From Nelumbo lutea (taxonomy: Eukaryota > Streptophyta > Magnoliopsida > Proteales > Nelumbonaceae): a stretch of 64,000 bases of DNA. The position numbers and the translations under genes were made by a program. This document shows, in pieces, positions 51,864 through 63,345 of this stretch. A model generated the notes under the pieces. The model was not told the origin of the DNA. It did no database searches and worked only from the letters and a program-made list of their open reading frames with translations. Location of the stretch: the NCBI GenBank assembly GCA_022828595.1, contig JAKGHH010000002.1, positions 46,836,631 through 46,900,630 on the forward strand, written 5' to 3'. Position 1 is the first letter of the stretch. Every line of letters begins with the position of its first letter.

Positions 51864-54748
51864 CTGCAGAACCATCTCATACCGAGTTATTCACGTAATC
51901 TAGTTAATCTGAAGATTGCAGGTCTGTGAATCTTAATATAATTGGCAAATTTCTAAGGTTCAAAGAGAAACATTGGCTTTCTAAAGGAAAATCCAATCAG
52001 ATTTTGGCATTCCTTCATCCAAGCTAAATCACCTCCTCTTTTACTAGGTAAACCTCACAGGTTGACTCATCAAGTTCTCCTGAATCCCAACTACTGTTGA
52101 TTCAAGTTGTTTAGCAGGGAAGAGAAACAAGAAACATGGAATATAAAACCTTAGAGAACACCAAGATAAAGTGGCAAAGGAGGTTACCTGATGAGAGAAT
52201 GCATAAGCAAGAGCTCTTTCTCTTCTCATAGCAGCCTCTTGCTTGCTCAATAGGCTTGCTTCAATTTGTTCCTTGGATTGCAGACTGTCATCCCAATCCT
52301 CTCCCATCTGTCACAGAGTTAAAAAGTACACAAATCAGATAGAAAAGGATTTCCAAAGAGGTTAAATGGAAAATAATTCCCTGGTAAATGTTTATATTTG
52401 TTGTAATATTAACCTACTGTTATATGAAACAGAAATGCTAATATACCCAGGGTTAGACACGGACAAATGGGTAGTGAAACTTGCTGACCGAGCAAACCTA
52501 ATGAAGGAGCAAACACAGTGAGGGTGATGTGTAGATTGAGACTATCTATCTAATGAGGAACCTCTTGATAAGCCAAGTTATCCATCATGTGGCTGATTAG
52601 GGCATCTCCCAATCAGCCACATGAATAAAACATCCAGGCAAGATGACTTCCCCTGAAATTTGAACTAGCAACAAAGATGAAAGAATAATCTTCTGCGCTG
52701 TGCTAGAGGCCTATTGGTTTAAAACTTGCCATGTGGAAGGAGGGTGATATGGAAAAAAGTAGATCCATTTAGGCTACCAACTCGGGTCCAATTTGTTGAA
52801 AATCATGTTGGTGAATGTTACTCCTGCTTTGTCTAAAGTGTAACCAAACCCGTAATGGCAATAGCCCAAGTAAAAGTGCCATAGCCAGGCAGTTGCCAAG
52901 CATTCCATGCATAACGGAGGAAAAAAAAAAGCACAGGTTGAATAAAGTTTTGAATTATCTCCAAGTTGGGAAAAATTGAGGAATCGAAATAAAATTTCCA
53001 ACTGCAAATCAGTACAGCTTAATTTTCTGAAAGATTACAGCCAAAATGCAGATTGTCATTTGTCAATAGTCAATGACACAAAGGAGATTGGTTAGACTGG
53101 AAATTAGAGAAACAAATAAAAAAGCAAGTGAACTAGTGAAGTACATAAAGTAACTTCTTGAAAATTTCTACTTTTTTTGGTTAACTATTTCTTGAAGAAT
53201 AAAACAAAACAAATCATGGCACTTACAGAGGCTCGTAAACTTGCAAGTTCCTTCTCACGTTTCTGTTGGAGTTGCCGCTGGAGAGCCTGGTTCTCCTCCA
53301 TCATCCTGATTCTCCTTGAACGGATTTGCGACTGAACACGAGCCAGTGTCTGCATGCATCGTAAGGTGGTTGTGGCTTGACGTTTGACTGAATTTCCATG
53401 TATGAGTGATTTCAACCTAACAAGCCCTCTCAAGGCCCGTAATGCTCTCCTTGCCTGTAAAAATGACAAAGAAGAAGAACCATACTGAAACACATTTCAC
53501 AATATCCACTTATATATATATAAGAAACACATTTCACAATGTCCTTTGCATTCTACTCCCCCCCCCCCCCCCCCAAATATCTAATCAAAGCCATCCAAGG
53601 TACTGAAGATTATCCAAGATGGATATGATTTCTTCTTTTAGTTTTTCTCAGTGCAAAACTTTTCAGGAAACAAGTAGAGCCAAAAGTATCTAAAATGAAT
53701 ATACATTTGGAAACATTAGACAAATAGCCAAAACAAATGCAAAAAAATATATTGTTGAAACAGTTAAGGAATATGAATTTTCTTGAGCATAACCAACCAA
53801 GCACCAAAGGGGAGTCATTAGCTCATCTTTCAGAGGCACCTACTTGAACCCACGTTCTCACAGTAGTCATGTCAGCCGAGATTTTACCATCACACCAAGC
53901 AATGGCTCCTATCTACAAGATACTTTGTACTGGTTTGAAAATTAAAAAACAAGGATTGCAACTGATTTAAGATGTTTGATGTTCTTAGCTAGCAGTTATT
54001 TTGATTCCCGTTACTTTCACAAACCAAAGACAAATAATAATGTAAAAAAAAAAAAATCATTAATTTACTTGCCAGATGTTGATCTTTTTGAAAGGATGAT
54101 GGAAAATTCAAATTGTTTATTGTTCAGATTTCAAAAACAAAATAAGGGAACCATCTCAGACATTCCTATGGAGGATGAATGCCCATTGGAAATAGGAGTT
54201 AATACCAGGTATCCTCGGAATGCCGTTTGAATCTTGATAGCCGCAATTTCCTCCTTTGATTTACCAGAAAAACGGGTCACTGATGTGAGGCGAACAACTT
54301 CTGCGGCAGCCTGAGCTGCAGCAACGGCGGCCTCAGCAGCCACAGCGGTGGCAATCGCAACAGAGTATGCGTGCTTGTTCTGTTCATTTTCTGCTTCGGT
54401 GAGCTGCACTTCCTCGGGAGGTGGAGGTGGAGGAGGTGGAGGAGGAGAATTTTGGGGAAGAGGGGGCACCACAGAAGCAGTTTCAAATGAGGAAGTAGAG
54501 GGATCTGGGTGTTTCTCTTTCCCGAACCATTTCTTCTTAGATTTACTGCTTTTCTGATTAAAAATATAAAGGAAAGAAAACGAAAGAAGGTTGAATGAGA
54601 AGGCAATTTAAAAGTAAGAGGCAATCCAATAATCCAGAAAAAAAAAAAATGAAACAAATGGCATTCTCCGAACCTGATCTTTCTTCTCCTTGGATTCAGG
54701 ACTGAAAGCTTTCTTCACTGCAACAAACCAGTTTCCTTTCTTCCCCAT
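51144..54748 (-). CDS. IQ67-domain calmodulin-binding protein (IQD family, IQD1/2/3-like)
   Basis: Exons on the minus strand: 54748-54674, 54553-54206, 53454-53227, 52307-52188, 51863-51144; joined length 496 residues plus [20 protein letters not shown] is the usual IQD start. A Pro run (62-71) and an Ala-rich helix (92-109) precede the IQ67 domain, which begins at about residue 126 with [14 protein letters not shown] (IQxxxRGxxxR). The phase-0 intron falls between residues 141 and 142, i.e. after the 16th codon of IQ67, a hallmark of this family. Basic repeats and a 189-212 helix ([17 protein letters not shown]) follow, and a DUF4005-like block ([15 protein letters not shown], 416-429) lies near the Ser/Pro-rich end. 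Known family role: calmodulin-binding scaffolds at microtubules, membrane or nucleus. Complete, no breaks. Confidence 0.95.
52188..52307 (-). CDS. IQD exon 4
   Basis: 120 nt, residues 218-257: [40 protein letters not shown]. The ATG is internal. Donor GTAACC. Confidence 0.95.
53227..53454 (-). CDS. IQD exon 3, rest of IQ67 domain
   Basis: 228 nt, residues 142-217: [50 protein letters not shown], with the further IQ-like and 1-5-10-type calmodulin-binding positions of the domain. Donor GTAAGT. Confidence 0.96.
54206..54553 (-). CDS. IQD exon 2, Pro run, Ala helix and start of IQ67
   Basis: 348 nt, residues 26-141. The Pro run is encoded by a GGA/GGT-like triplet stretch (54418-54452 on the plus strand), which could vary in length between alleles. 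Confidence 0.95.
54674..54748 (-). CDS. IQD exon 1
   Basis: 75 nt, residues 1-25, [20 protein letters not shown] then EKKDQ; the start matches the conserved IQD N-terminus. Confidence 0.94.
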
Positions 54749-55353
54749 CTCCTTGTCATTCCTCGACTCGATCTTTGACAGATAAACAACCCAAATCTGA
54801 ATCAGATCAAAGAAGCCATCTTTCTAATAAACAGTAGGAACCCAAGTATAACAAAATACCACTTCCGATCTGTGGGAAAGAAAAAGACTATGAAACAAAT
54901 AAAGATAAATAATTAAAAAAAAAAAAAACAGGTCTCTAAAATAGCCGCATTTCCATATCTCAAACCAAAATCGAAACTTCATGAACAAAAAGAAAATCGA
55001 AAACCAAGAAAAATCTACGAGAGTCAGAACCTGGAAATTCAACGAAATAATCGATTTGGAAACAAACGCCAACAGTGTGAAGGACGAAGAAAATCTTCAC
55101 TTCAATTTCCAACCAATAAATGGGGCAGTATATAACCCAATCGAAGAAATTGCAAGATCTTCAAGAAAGCCAGAAACCCATATCTATATTACAAAAGACG
55201 TGCCGACACACACACACACAGAGGAGAGCGAGAAACCAGGGAGAAAAAAGAGTTGCACCGAAACCCACAAAAAGGCGAAGAAAAATGAATCTCAAGAAAA
55301 AAAAAAAGCCAATTTTCCATTCAATATTCAAAGCAATAGGAAAACAAACATAC

Positions 55354-55520
55354 CTGATAATGAAATTGCAGATCTCTGTAAAATATCTTCAGGTCTTGTT
55401 CTCTCTCTGTGTTTATCTTTCCCTCCACAGAACGAGAGGAGAAAAAGATTAGACCTTGCAAGCATCTGTGAGGGAGAAAAACCAGATCTTGCCAAGGAAA
55501 TTTCAACGACCAGAAATGGA
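55354..55520 (-). other. Candidate IQD 5' untranslated exon
   Basis: On the minus strand a CT/GA-rich leader-like stretch ends ...TTCATTATCAG followed by GTATGT at 55353, a good donor. A matching acceptor (TGATTCAG) lies near 54806, giving a leader intron of about 550 bases before the ATG. The leader exon and its start are inferred. Confidence 0.4.
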
Positions 55521-56150
55521 GAATAACAGCTGGGTTTTTCCACTGGGACCCACTTTACGTAAGCAAGCTTTGGTCCCATTTAATAAGAACTCGAATTTTT
55601 CTCAACAAAACCAACTTGTCTCTGCCCGACTCTGAATTTACTTTCCGCAGGTGCTGCTGCATGCCTGCATAACTGAGATTAAATTCTGGAGTGATATGGG
55701 CACACCCATTTTTTAATGAAACCAATCTCTCTCTCTCATGTGCGGATGTGCCCAAAATGAAAATGACTGAAAATCACTCTTTCACTTCACTGCCATGGAA
55801 AAAGAAAAGAAAGCAGCTTTTCTTTAACAGAGGGAAGAATGAGAAAGATGCAAAGCGTAGACGCTAATTAAATTCCCAACGTCCCTGATCGGTTAAAATA
55901 ACTGATCATCTGAATTCACATCAGAGGTTTAAGAGATCGGCGTGTATGGGGTGGTCACATTAATATCATCACATGTTACCATCTGCCCTCATCAACTCCT
56001 TCAATACTTTCTTTTACTTATTCTCTCTCATCCTTGGAATGAAGCATGAATCCAGGTGCACGTGGCACAACCGAGCCCGCCCCTCATTTCAGGCCCAAGT
56101 TTGAGTAGCCCCATATGACCATGATCCCACCATAATCCCGGTTCAAAGAT

Positions 56151-56371
56151 GTAGGGCTTTCAAGTTTCAATGAATCGGATCTGACCAATGGATTTGAATC
56201 GATTGTGCCAGTTCTAGTTTTAGGATCTGTACCGATAAATTGGTTGCGGTTTTAGTGTATTGCCCTAATTATTATCGGACCCAAACTATATATATAATTG
56301 GTCTATCGGGTCAGATCCAATTGTTTCGAGAATCAATTAATTCATTTTTTGGTCTAAAATTACAACCCTAC
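56151..56371. mobile_element. Small inverted-repeat element (MITE-like)
   Basis: GTAGGGCTTTCAA at the left and GTAGGGTTGTAA inverted at the right; AT-rich interior without a gene. A similar terminus occurs at 59553. Flanking duplication not clear. Confidence 0.45.
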
Positions 56372-56736
56372 AAGGTCTAATTCGATTTCTTACCGGGTCA
56401 GTTCTGATTTTACCCTGTCCCAATTTGTGAGTTTACATCGTCTGCATCGTGGTTGTAGAAAAAACTCAGCAACCATGTCATTGGCTAGTGACGAAAGTGT
56501 GGAAAACTGAAATTAACGATCATTTTTTATTTTATTATTTTTACTATGTTTTGAAAAATCCACTAGTCTTTTTTTGGTGCTTCCTTTCTGTCCCCTCTTT
56601 TTTTCTCTTGCCCTTCCTCTTGTTTGGGAATTCACATCGTCTGCTCAGCACTCCTTTCTCTCACCCTCCCTGGTCCACACCAACCACCGACCATTGACGA
56701 CGGTTACGCCACCAGACATTGATCGCCGGCAATGAT

Positions 56737-56738
<2 letters not shown>

Positions 56739-56779
<41 letters not shown>

Positions 56780-56789
56780 CCCCCCCCCC
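56739..56789. repeat. (CT)n then (C)n microsatellite
   Basis: About 19 CT units followed by 13 C, inside the left arm of the 56425-59050 element; absent from the right arm. Confidence 0.97.
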
Positions 56790-57053
56790 AGTTTTTCTCT
56801 TCTTCCTTCTTCCTCAACAACCCAGCACTCCGTCTAGGCCACCGCTACAATCATTGATGCTACTGCAACCATCGGGCATCGGACAAAGCATGAACAACAT
56901 GTTAAAATTTTAACCTCTTATGATTTTGAACCCTAAAATCCTAGTTAATGTCTATTGTTTTCGGTGTTGATTATTTGCTACAATAATTAAGGGATCGGGA
57001 TTTTTGCTTTTTTTCTAATAGTTTTTGCTTCTCTAGATTGAACCATTATACAT

Positions 57054-57079
57054 AATATATATATATATATATATATATT
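57054..57079. repeat. (TA)n microsatellite
   Basis: About 13 AT units. Confidence 0.95.
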
Positions 57080-59049
57080 TCAGATTTTTTCTTCGCTATA
57101 TGCATACCTAATTTTAGTTGTTCAGTGTTCATCCCAATCGTCTTCCCATTGATGCGTTACATCAAACCCTTATTCCTTCTCATCCCGCTCTGTTATAGAT
57201 ACTAATAATATTTCTCTGTGTTTTTAAAAGAATTCCAGTAAAAGAAGTTGATTAAATATTGGGGTTTGGAGGGTTGCTTCATGCTGGGGTTTGGGTTAAA
57301 TGATGGTTGAATGCACCCATCATTGAATTTTGGTCTAGTTTAATGCTAATTTGATTATATTTCCTATTTAACGAGACTATTTATGATATTGATACGAATT
57401 CAGGTTAGTATTACTATTACTTGTCAAATGAAATACCTAATCTATCAAATTCCTTAATTATTGATCATTTCAGAAATAACCCAAATCTATATATTTCTCA
57501 ACTTACCAACTTCCTAGATGACTGTGTTGACTTGTTGCAAAGATAGTTAAACTTGGTCAACCACCTAAATGTTTCTTATTCTTTCTTTAGTTTCATACTT
57601 ATAGCAAGTTATATACTCCTCTAATCTCAAATGTAAATTCATTTTTGTTGAATTCTTTATAGAGTTAGTTGAATTCAAGGGAAACAATAATCTTTAGTTT
57701 GTTTTTTTCTCAAATTTCCCTTATCTTTTAATTGTACTTGATTTTGGTGTACAGAGTACAAAGCAATGTATTAATATCTATAGAGAGGGATCTCAATATA
57801 TATTGAAGCATAAAAATTGATCAGTGCATCCATGCAGCCATGAGATTTTGGTCAATACACATGGAAATGAAAGATTATTAAATATCTCCTTTGGGTTTTG
57901 CTTGGTCAATACACAACATTGATGATTGTGTCAAGACATTGAAGAACCTGTAATATACAAATCAATTCTAAAAGAAGAGCAGATTTTGATTTTTTTATTT
58001 TAATTTTTTGATACTTTGACCTATAAATTTGAAAATATGATTCCAACAGTATAGATAGGAACTTCAAAATGTGTGTATATCCGGATCTAGCATCTACATT
58101 CCGGACTAAAGCTCTAAAACCCACTTTTCTTTAATGAATGTTTATTCTTGTTGACTAGATTAATTAGCTTTGTTGCTGATGAATCATGTTTGTGTATGTG
58201 AGTCTGTGACTATATGGATCATGAATCATTATAAGTGAAAGATGAAAAGCATTCGGAGATAAAGAGCATTTTAGTAATGCTTCTAAACATATCACTAACT
58301 ACTATAATCAAATGCTATCAATTACGTAATTAAGTACTTATTTTATTAATCCGGGTAATTATTTTTCTTAAGTAATAATTTGTAATTACCTATTAATGAA
58401 TATAACCATTTCTCAAAGGTTGCAGCATTCAAGTACCTGAACAATAACTTTACATTCAAAGATCCAAAAAATCAAAAAGGTAAATTTCATGAAGTAAGGA
58501 ATAAAGTAGAGATGCAAATTGAGCGAGTTGGGGTTGAACATTTGTTAATGGGTGGAACATAACAAAGGAAGGTAAAAGAAGGGAATAACTCATTTTTCTC
58601 ATATCTATAGATTGTCACTTTAGATGTTCTAATGCCTGGTGGTTGCAGCAGCGTCGGTGATTGCAACAGTAGCCCGAACGGAGTGCTGGAATGTCGATTC
58701 GAAGGAAGAGGAAACAAGAGGAAACAAGAAAATTGGAAGAGAGAGAAGAAGAAGAAGAAGTAACCATCGCCTGCGGTCAATGTCCGATGGTGCAATCGTC
58801 GCCAACGGTTGGTGTGGAACAGGGAGAGCGACAAAAAGGAATGCTGAGTAGAAGATGTGAACTCATGGCCAAGAGGGAGGGCAAGAAAAAGAAAGAAGGG
58901 GCAGAAAGATGAAGCATTGAAAAAGGATTGGTGAGTTTTTCAAAACATAATAAAATAATAATAATAATAAAAGTCATTAATTTCAGCCTTCCACAACGCC
59001 GTTATGAATGATGACGTGTTAAATTTGCATTGGCGACGTGAACTCAAAT

Positions 59050-59147
59050 CACTGACCCCAGCTGTTGCCCTACCAAGATGTTGGCCAGTCCAGCACAGAC
59101 TGACCTCATATATAGTAACTCAAATCACTGGCCCCAGCTATAGGGGA
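59050..59147. repeat. Direct repeat AACTCAAATCACTGRCCCCA
   Basis: The 20-base motif occurs at 59040 and again at 59118 (one difference), beside the right arm of the 2.6-kb element. Confidence 0.6.
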
Positions 59148-59552
59148 AGCAATTTGTGTTGTACTTGTGCTGCTAGTGGATGTGGTTGTTTGGCGCTGAA
59201 TTGAACAAAAAGAAATGCCGATGGGTTTTGAAATTTTAATCAACAGGATTGGATGCTTTTAGTCCTCCTGTCCAACAGTTGGAGAGTAATCAGCTTTACT
59301 TTGAGAAAGAAACGTTCGAATACAATCAATCGTTTACTTTTTATTTTCTGGTTAAAGAATAATAACCTACTTGTCCTACTGAAATTATTTGGGAAAGAAT
59401 CGACAGCCTTGCCGCCATATGCGTTTCCTGTATCCAGATATGTCGTATATGACTACTCACCTACCAATTTTTAAGGCCGTGAGATAGGATTGCCTTGGGT
59501 GGGACCCTCTATTAACTTATTGACTTTAGTTGATTCCACGGTGGGGATGCAA

Positions 59553-60095
59553 GTAGGGCTGCAAATGTTATCCGTTTATCCGAATCAAAATTCAATATGG
59601 AATTTGATCCGATGGAGGTGATCCATTTGATAGCTTTTGAATATTTATATCTATATATAAAATGTAATATGTATGTATTGGATTGTGAATATTGTAATTT
59701 ATAGAAATTAGGGAAGTGTACCATAGTGTGATCTTGTAAGGTGTGATGTGTTTAGCAGTGTCTATTGGATTGGATTTGGTCCAACTTTGTTCAATTCAAT
59801 GTGAATTCATTATAAATGGACCTGGTCCAATTCAGATCATTTTGGACTGGTTCAGAGATTGTCCTATCTGTTCAAATTCCTATTAATTTAGATTGATTTT
59901 TTAACTCAAATTTGGTCCATTGACACTTATATATTTACCTTTTATCAATGGACTAGATATAGGCTCAATCCAATATTCATATCAGTCCATCCAGATCGTC
60001 CAAATTCAATATATCTTATTGGTCTGTCCAATCCATCCAAATGAATTTTGATTCGAACGGAGTACAACCCAAAACCGGTCCATTGACACCCCTAC
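59553..60095. mobile_element. Small inverted-repeat element (MITE-like)
   Basis: GTAGGGCTGCAAATG at the left; inverted right end GTAGGGGTGTCAATGG. Both ends also share CGAATCAAAATTCA. The interior is rich in TGGACTGG/CCAGTCCA and GGTCCA/TGGACC words. Non-coding. Confidence 0.6.
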
Positions 60096-61661
60096 ATGTG
60101 TTTAAATCTATTGGGCGCCATTACAGAATGGTTGAAATTATGTTCTGTGATGAAATGTATTGTTATCAAAATTTTGGATAAAACACTGTAGGCATTTATT
60201 ATATTGTACAGTAATCATCTAAGGTATTGTTTGGTATGTCTTTTCAGAAAGATCCTTCATTAGCTTATATGGTTAAAAGATGTATTAAGTTTTTGGGGTT
60301 TCTCTTTGAAAATAAAGACCTTTGTCAAGTGACTCGGTCTACTGGCTTTTATAAATGTGTTTAAAGGATATTTATCGTACAAAAAGATCATAAAACTTCA
60401 TTTGAAACTTTTCGAAATTTGCCATTTTCAATCTTTTCGGATCATTCTGTACATGCATCTTCTGATCTTAACAGCTTTTGATTACCAAACAAGAAAATAC
60501 TAATTTTTGGTCTTTTGATCACATAGAAAGTGATAAACAATAGTGTGAGCAGCGGATCCCGGTTCAAAACATGCAACGCCCTATAAAAAGAATGCCTAAT
60601 GGATGTGGCATTTTTCATAGCCAAGCATTAATCCACAAGTACAAAACACCCACTCAATATCCCTCTTCTTTCAAGAATGATGGACTTACAATTGAAATGA
60701 AACAAAAGAAGCTATGTACGAGCTGGTGTTGAGAAGGAGTTTGGATTTAGTCCCAACAGCCCTCGCAGCCATGCATTAGGATCATCTCCCTTATACAGCT
60801 GCAATGGCTGTTGAGATGCTGTATTGGGACCGGATCCAAATTCATTAAAAAGATGTCTATATTATATTCAATTTCTTAATTGAACACATGTTGTAGATGA
60901 ACTTAAATTGCCCAATATTTAATATTTTATTTATATATATAGGGAAATTTTCTTAAATTATCCTTATGGTTTAGTTAATTAATTAACTCTATTCTTATTG
61001 TTTATATATTGTTTTAAAGTATCTTCAAGTTTTCTGAAAATTGACATCATCGGTAAGTATTAATAGAAATAAATGAAATGTCAAATTTATTCTTTACTAT
61101 TTCTCAAATTTTCAAAGTAAAACCCAGTTGAGACCTTTCTACTTTAAATCTAAGTTGAAGCCAGTTCTACAAGATAACATCTATAACCGGTTCTACAAGC
61201 TGGCTCTGAAAATTGCATAGACCTGGCTGTTCTTTAATGAGCGTTCGTTAAGCACTAACAGAAACTGGGGTTCCTTTCAGACCTGTTCAGATCCGAGTAT
61301 CTCTTAGATATCAAATCTGGGTTCCTTGCAGAGAGATACTCAACAGAAACTCCCTCGCTAGGTAGACAGAATTTCAGATCTAAGAGATACTCTGCATGGA
61401 AGTTTCTGTTGAGTTATCTTTCAAATCTACAAGAAACCCAAATCAAAAAAGGATTATGTGTGATTCTAATTTTTGAATGATAATAATCAAGAGGGTCTGT
61501 TAATTCCTAAAGGTTGCAGCTTTTCTTTGACAAAGGAGAGAGGCTAGGAGCCTAGGATTTCTAAGCAGCCTTGGCAGTCTTAGCTGCTATATTTGTAAAT
61601 CGTCAAAGTGGAGGGTGTCAAGTTTGCAACTAACTTCTTTTGTCTGAATCAGTCTTTCTTT

Positions 61662-63040
61662 AGTTTTTTTTTTAATAAACGTAAGGGGCTACACAAGACG
61701 GGGTAGCACCTCCCCACAAATCACTACAGAAAATAAATGCAAAAGGCCAAGGTAGCTTAAAAAGGTTCATAGAAATACAACTATCACTCGGCAACTAGAC
61801 TTTATGAGCATGGAGGGCCAGGCAATCCACAGCCTGATTTGCTTTGCAAAATACATGCTTGTAGATAATCCCCTTCCCACACCTCTCCTTGAGCTCCTAG
61901 CAGTCTTTGGATGATCCTCCTAAATTCCACGCACACGGACTTGACTTGTTAAGACAAGATATCACAGGTATCTTGGAGTCACCATCAATTATGAGAGAAA
62001 AATTTTTGAAATTCAAGGACAAATTATGGGCTTCCCAAGTAGCCCAAGCTTTTGCCCTATTAATTGAGGTAAATCCCAATTTATAAGCAATATCAAAAAC
62101 TGCACCCAAGTGATTCCTAGCAAGAGCCACAATGGTGAACATACCATCCTCCATTTGAGAAGCATCAAAATTAATTTTAATCACACCCAAGTCAGGGGGA
62201 TTCCACCTTATATAGCTACAATCTTTGGTTAAACTTTCACCCTTAGACTCATGTGTATACTCTTGAAATTCCATAAGCAAGCCAATGACATTATCAATGA
62301 CCTTATATTGAGGAATCGAAAGATTCTTAAAAACCCTCAAATTTCTACTCTTCTAAAGATTACACATTTTTCCTTTTGCCATTCCTCCTCGAGTAACAAA
62401 CTCTTTGAAAGGTCCGGCCACCAATCTTTTATAAACCTATCTTAGTCTTCAAGTCCTTGAATAGTTGGGAGAATAATCGTCCAATAATTCCTTGTAACAG
62501 AATATTTTCTAAAAATATGATCAACATCCTCATCCTCACCACAAACATCACATCCACCATCGATATTGAACCCTTTGCGTCTAAGAAGAGACTTAGAGGG
62601 AAGTCGAATGTTCAGCAATAGGAACATAAACACTTGAAGTTTTGACAGGCACTTTAGCTTCCAAATGTTCTTACTCCAATTAAAACTATTTATTGGATTT
62701 GAAACAATACCACATTTCAATCTATAGGTAGAATATGATGAAAATTTTCCATTAGCATTAAACCACCACACCAACTCATCCTCTTTTGACTCTGACGGGA
62801 TGAAAATAGTTTTGATCTTCAACCAAATATCATATGGAACAAGATTGCATATTTTCTCTCTATTCCAAACATTCCTATCTCGATCAATCACATCATTAAC
62901 TAAGAGTCCCTCATTAATAATGTTTCTTTGAGGAACCAAATCAACAATAGCTTTATCTCTAATCCATCCATCTATCCAAAAATTCAGTGATTTACTATTA
63001 CCTATTTCCCAACCTCTCTTTAGTTTCAAATCCGTGGATT
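61662..63040 (-). mobile_element. LINE 3' fragment (zf-RVT and RNase H) inside MULE-2
   Basis: Minus strand: WEIGNSKSLNFWIDGWIRDK (63010 downward), KCLSKLQVFMFLLLNIRLPS, zinc region CDVCGEDEDVDHIF (about 62555-62515), a frame change, then RNase H opening VIKINFDASQMEDGMFTIVA and LIIDGDSK. A third piece ends NQAVDCLALHAHKV near 61800. The poly-A tail appears as T-run 61662-61673. The reverse transcriptase proper is missing. Confidence 0.8.
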
Positions 63041-63204
63041 AATCCTCCTATTTTTACTCCATCCATTCTCATCCAGAGATAGAGTCAAATGAAATACCCT
63101 TTGTGGTGGTGGGTTTGAAACGACTAGTGGGTGCATTAGACTTGTGGGGTCTCCAATGATGGGAGATGATTCAAATGATGGATTTGGAAATGAGAAGAGG
63201 AAGG

Positions 63205-63345
63205 AATTGGAGACAGAAAGGGAGTCAGAGTTGGAGTTGGAGACAAAATCAGAGATGAAGACAGAATAAGAGTAGGAGTCAAAGTAGGAGACGGAGACGG
63301 AATCGGAGTCGAAGGCAGAGATAGAAACAGAATGAGATGGAGGCA
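63205..63345. repeat. Degenerate GGAGTC/GGAGAC hexamer repeats
   Basis: About 140 bases of GGAGTC-, GGAGAC- and AGAGTT-like hexamers; the minus strand reads as a Ser/Asp-rich low-complexity frame. It lies next to the right arm of MULE-2. 63554-64000 holds nothing recognisable. Confidence 0.7.

Larger units (their letters stand above)
56425..59050. mobile_element. 2.6-kb element with inverted arms of about 430-460 bp
   Basis: 56425-56885 and the reverse complement of 58625-59050 align over nearly their whole length. Shared blocks in order: GTTGTGGAAGGCTGAAATTA-like, TATGTTTTGAAAAAYYCACY, CTTGCCCTYCCTCTTG, TTCACATCKTCTRCTCAGCA, TGGTCCACACCAACC-like, ACATTGAYCGC, CCAGCACTCCG. The left arm is enlarged by a (CT)n(C)n tract (56739-56789). 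The centre (56886-58624) is AT-rich and has no recognisable transposase. The long arms suggest a non-autonomous Mutator-like or fold-back element. Confidence 0.75.

Noticed and set aside
54277..54657. Leu/His-rich frame on the minus strand and a Gly-rich frame on the plus strand over IQD exon 2
   Set aside because: Alternative frames of the Pro/Ala-coding repeats; no start context or domain.
58487..58834. Open frame of 115 codons on the minus strand near 58.6 kb
   Set aside because: Lies across the inverted arm and its flank; the matching left arm has it broken, so it is unlikely to be conserved coding sequence.
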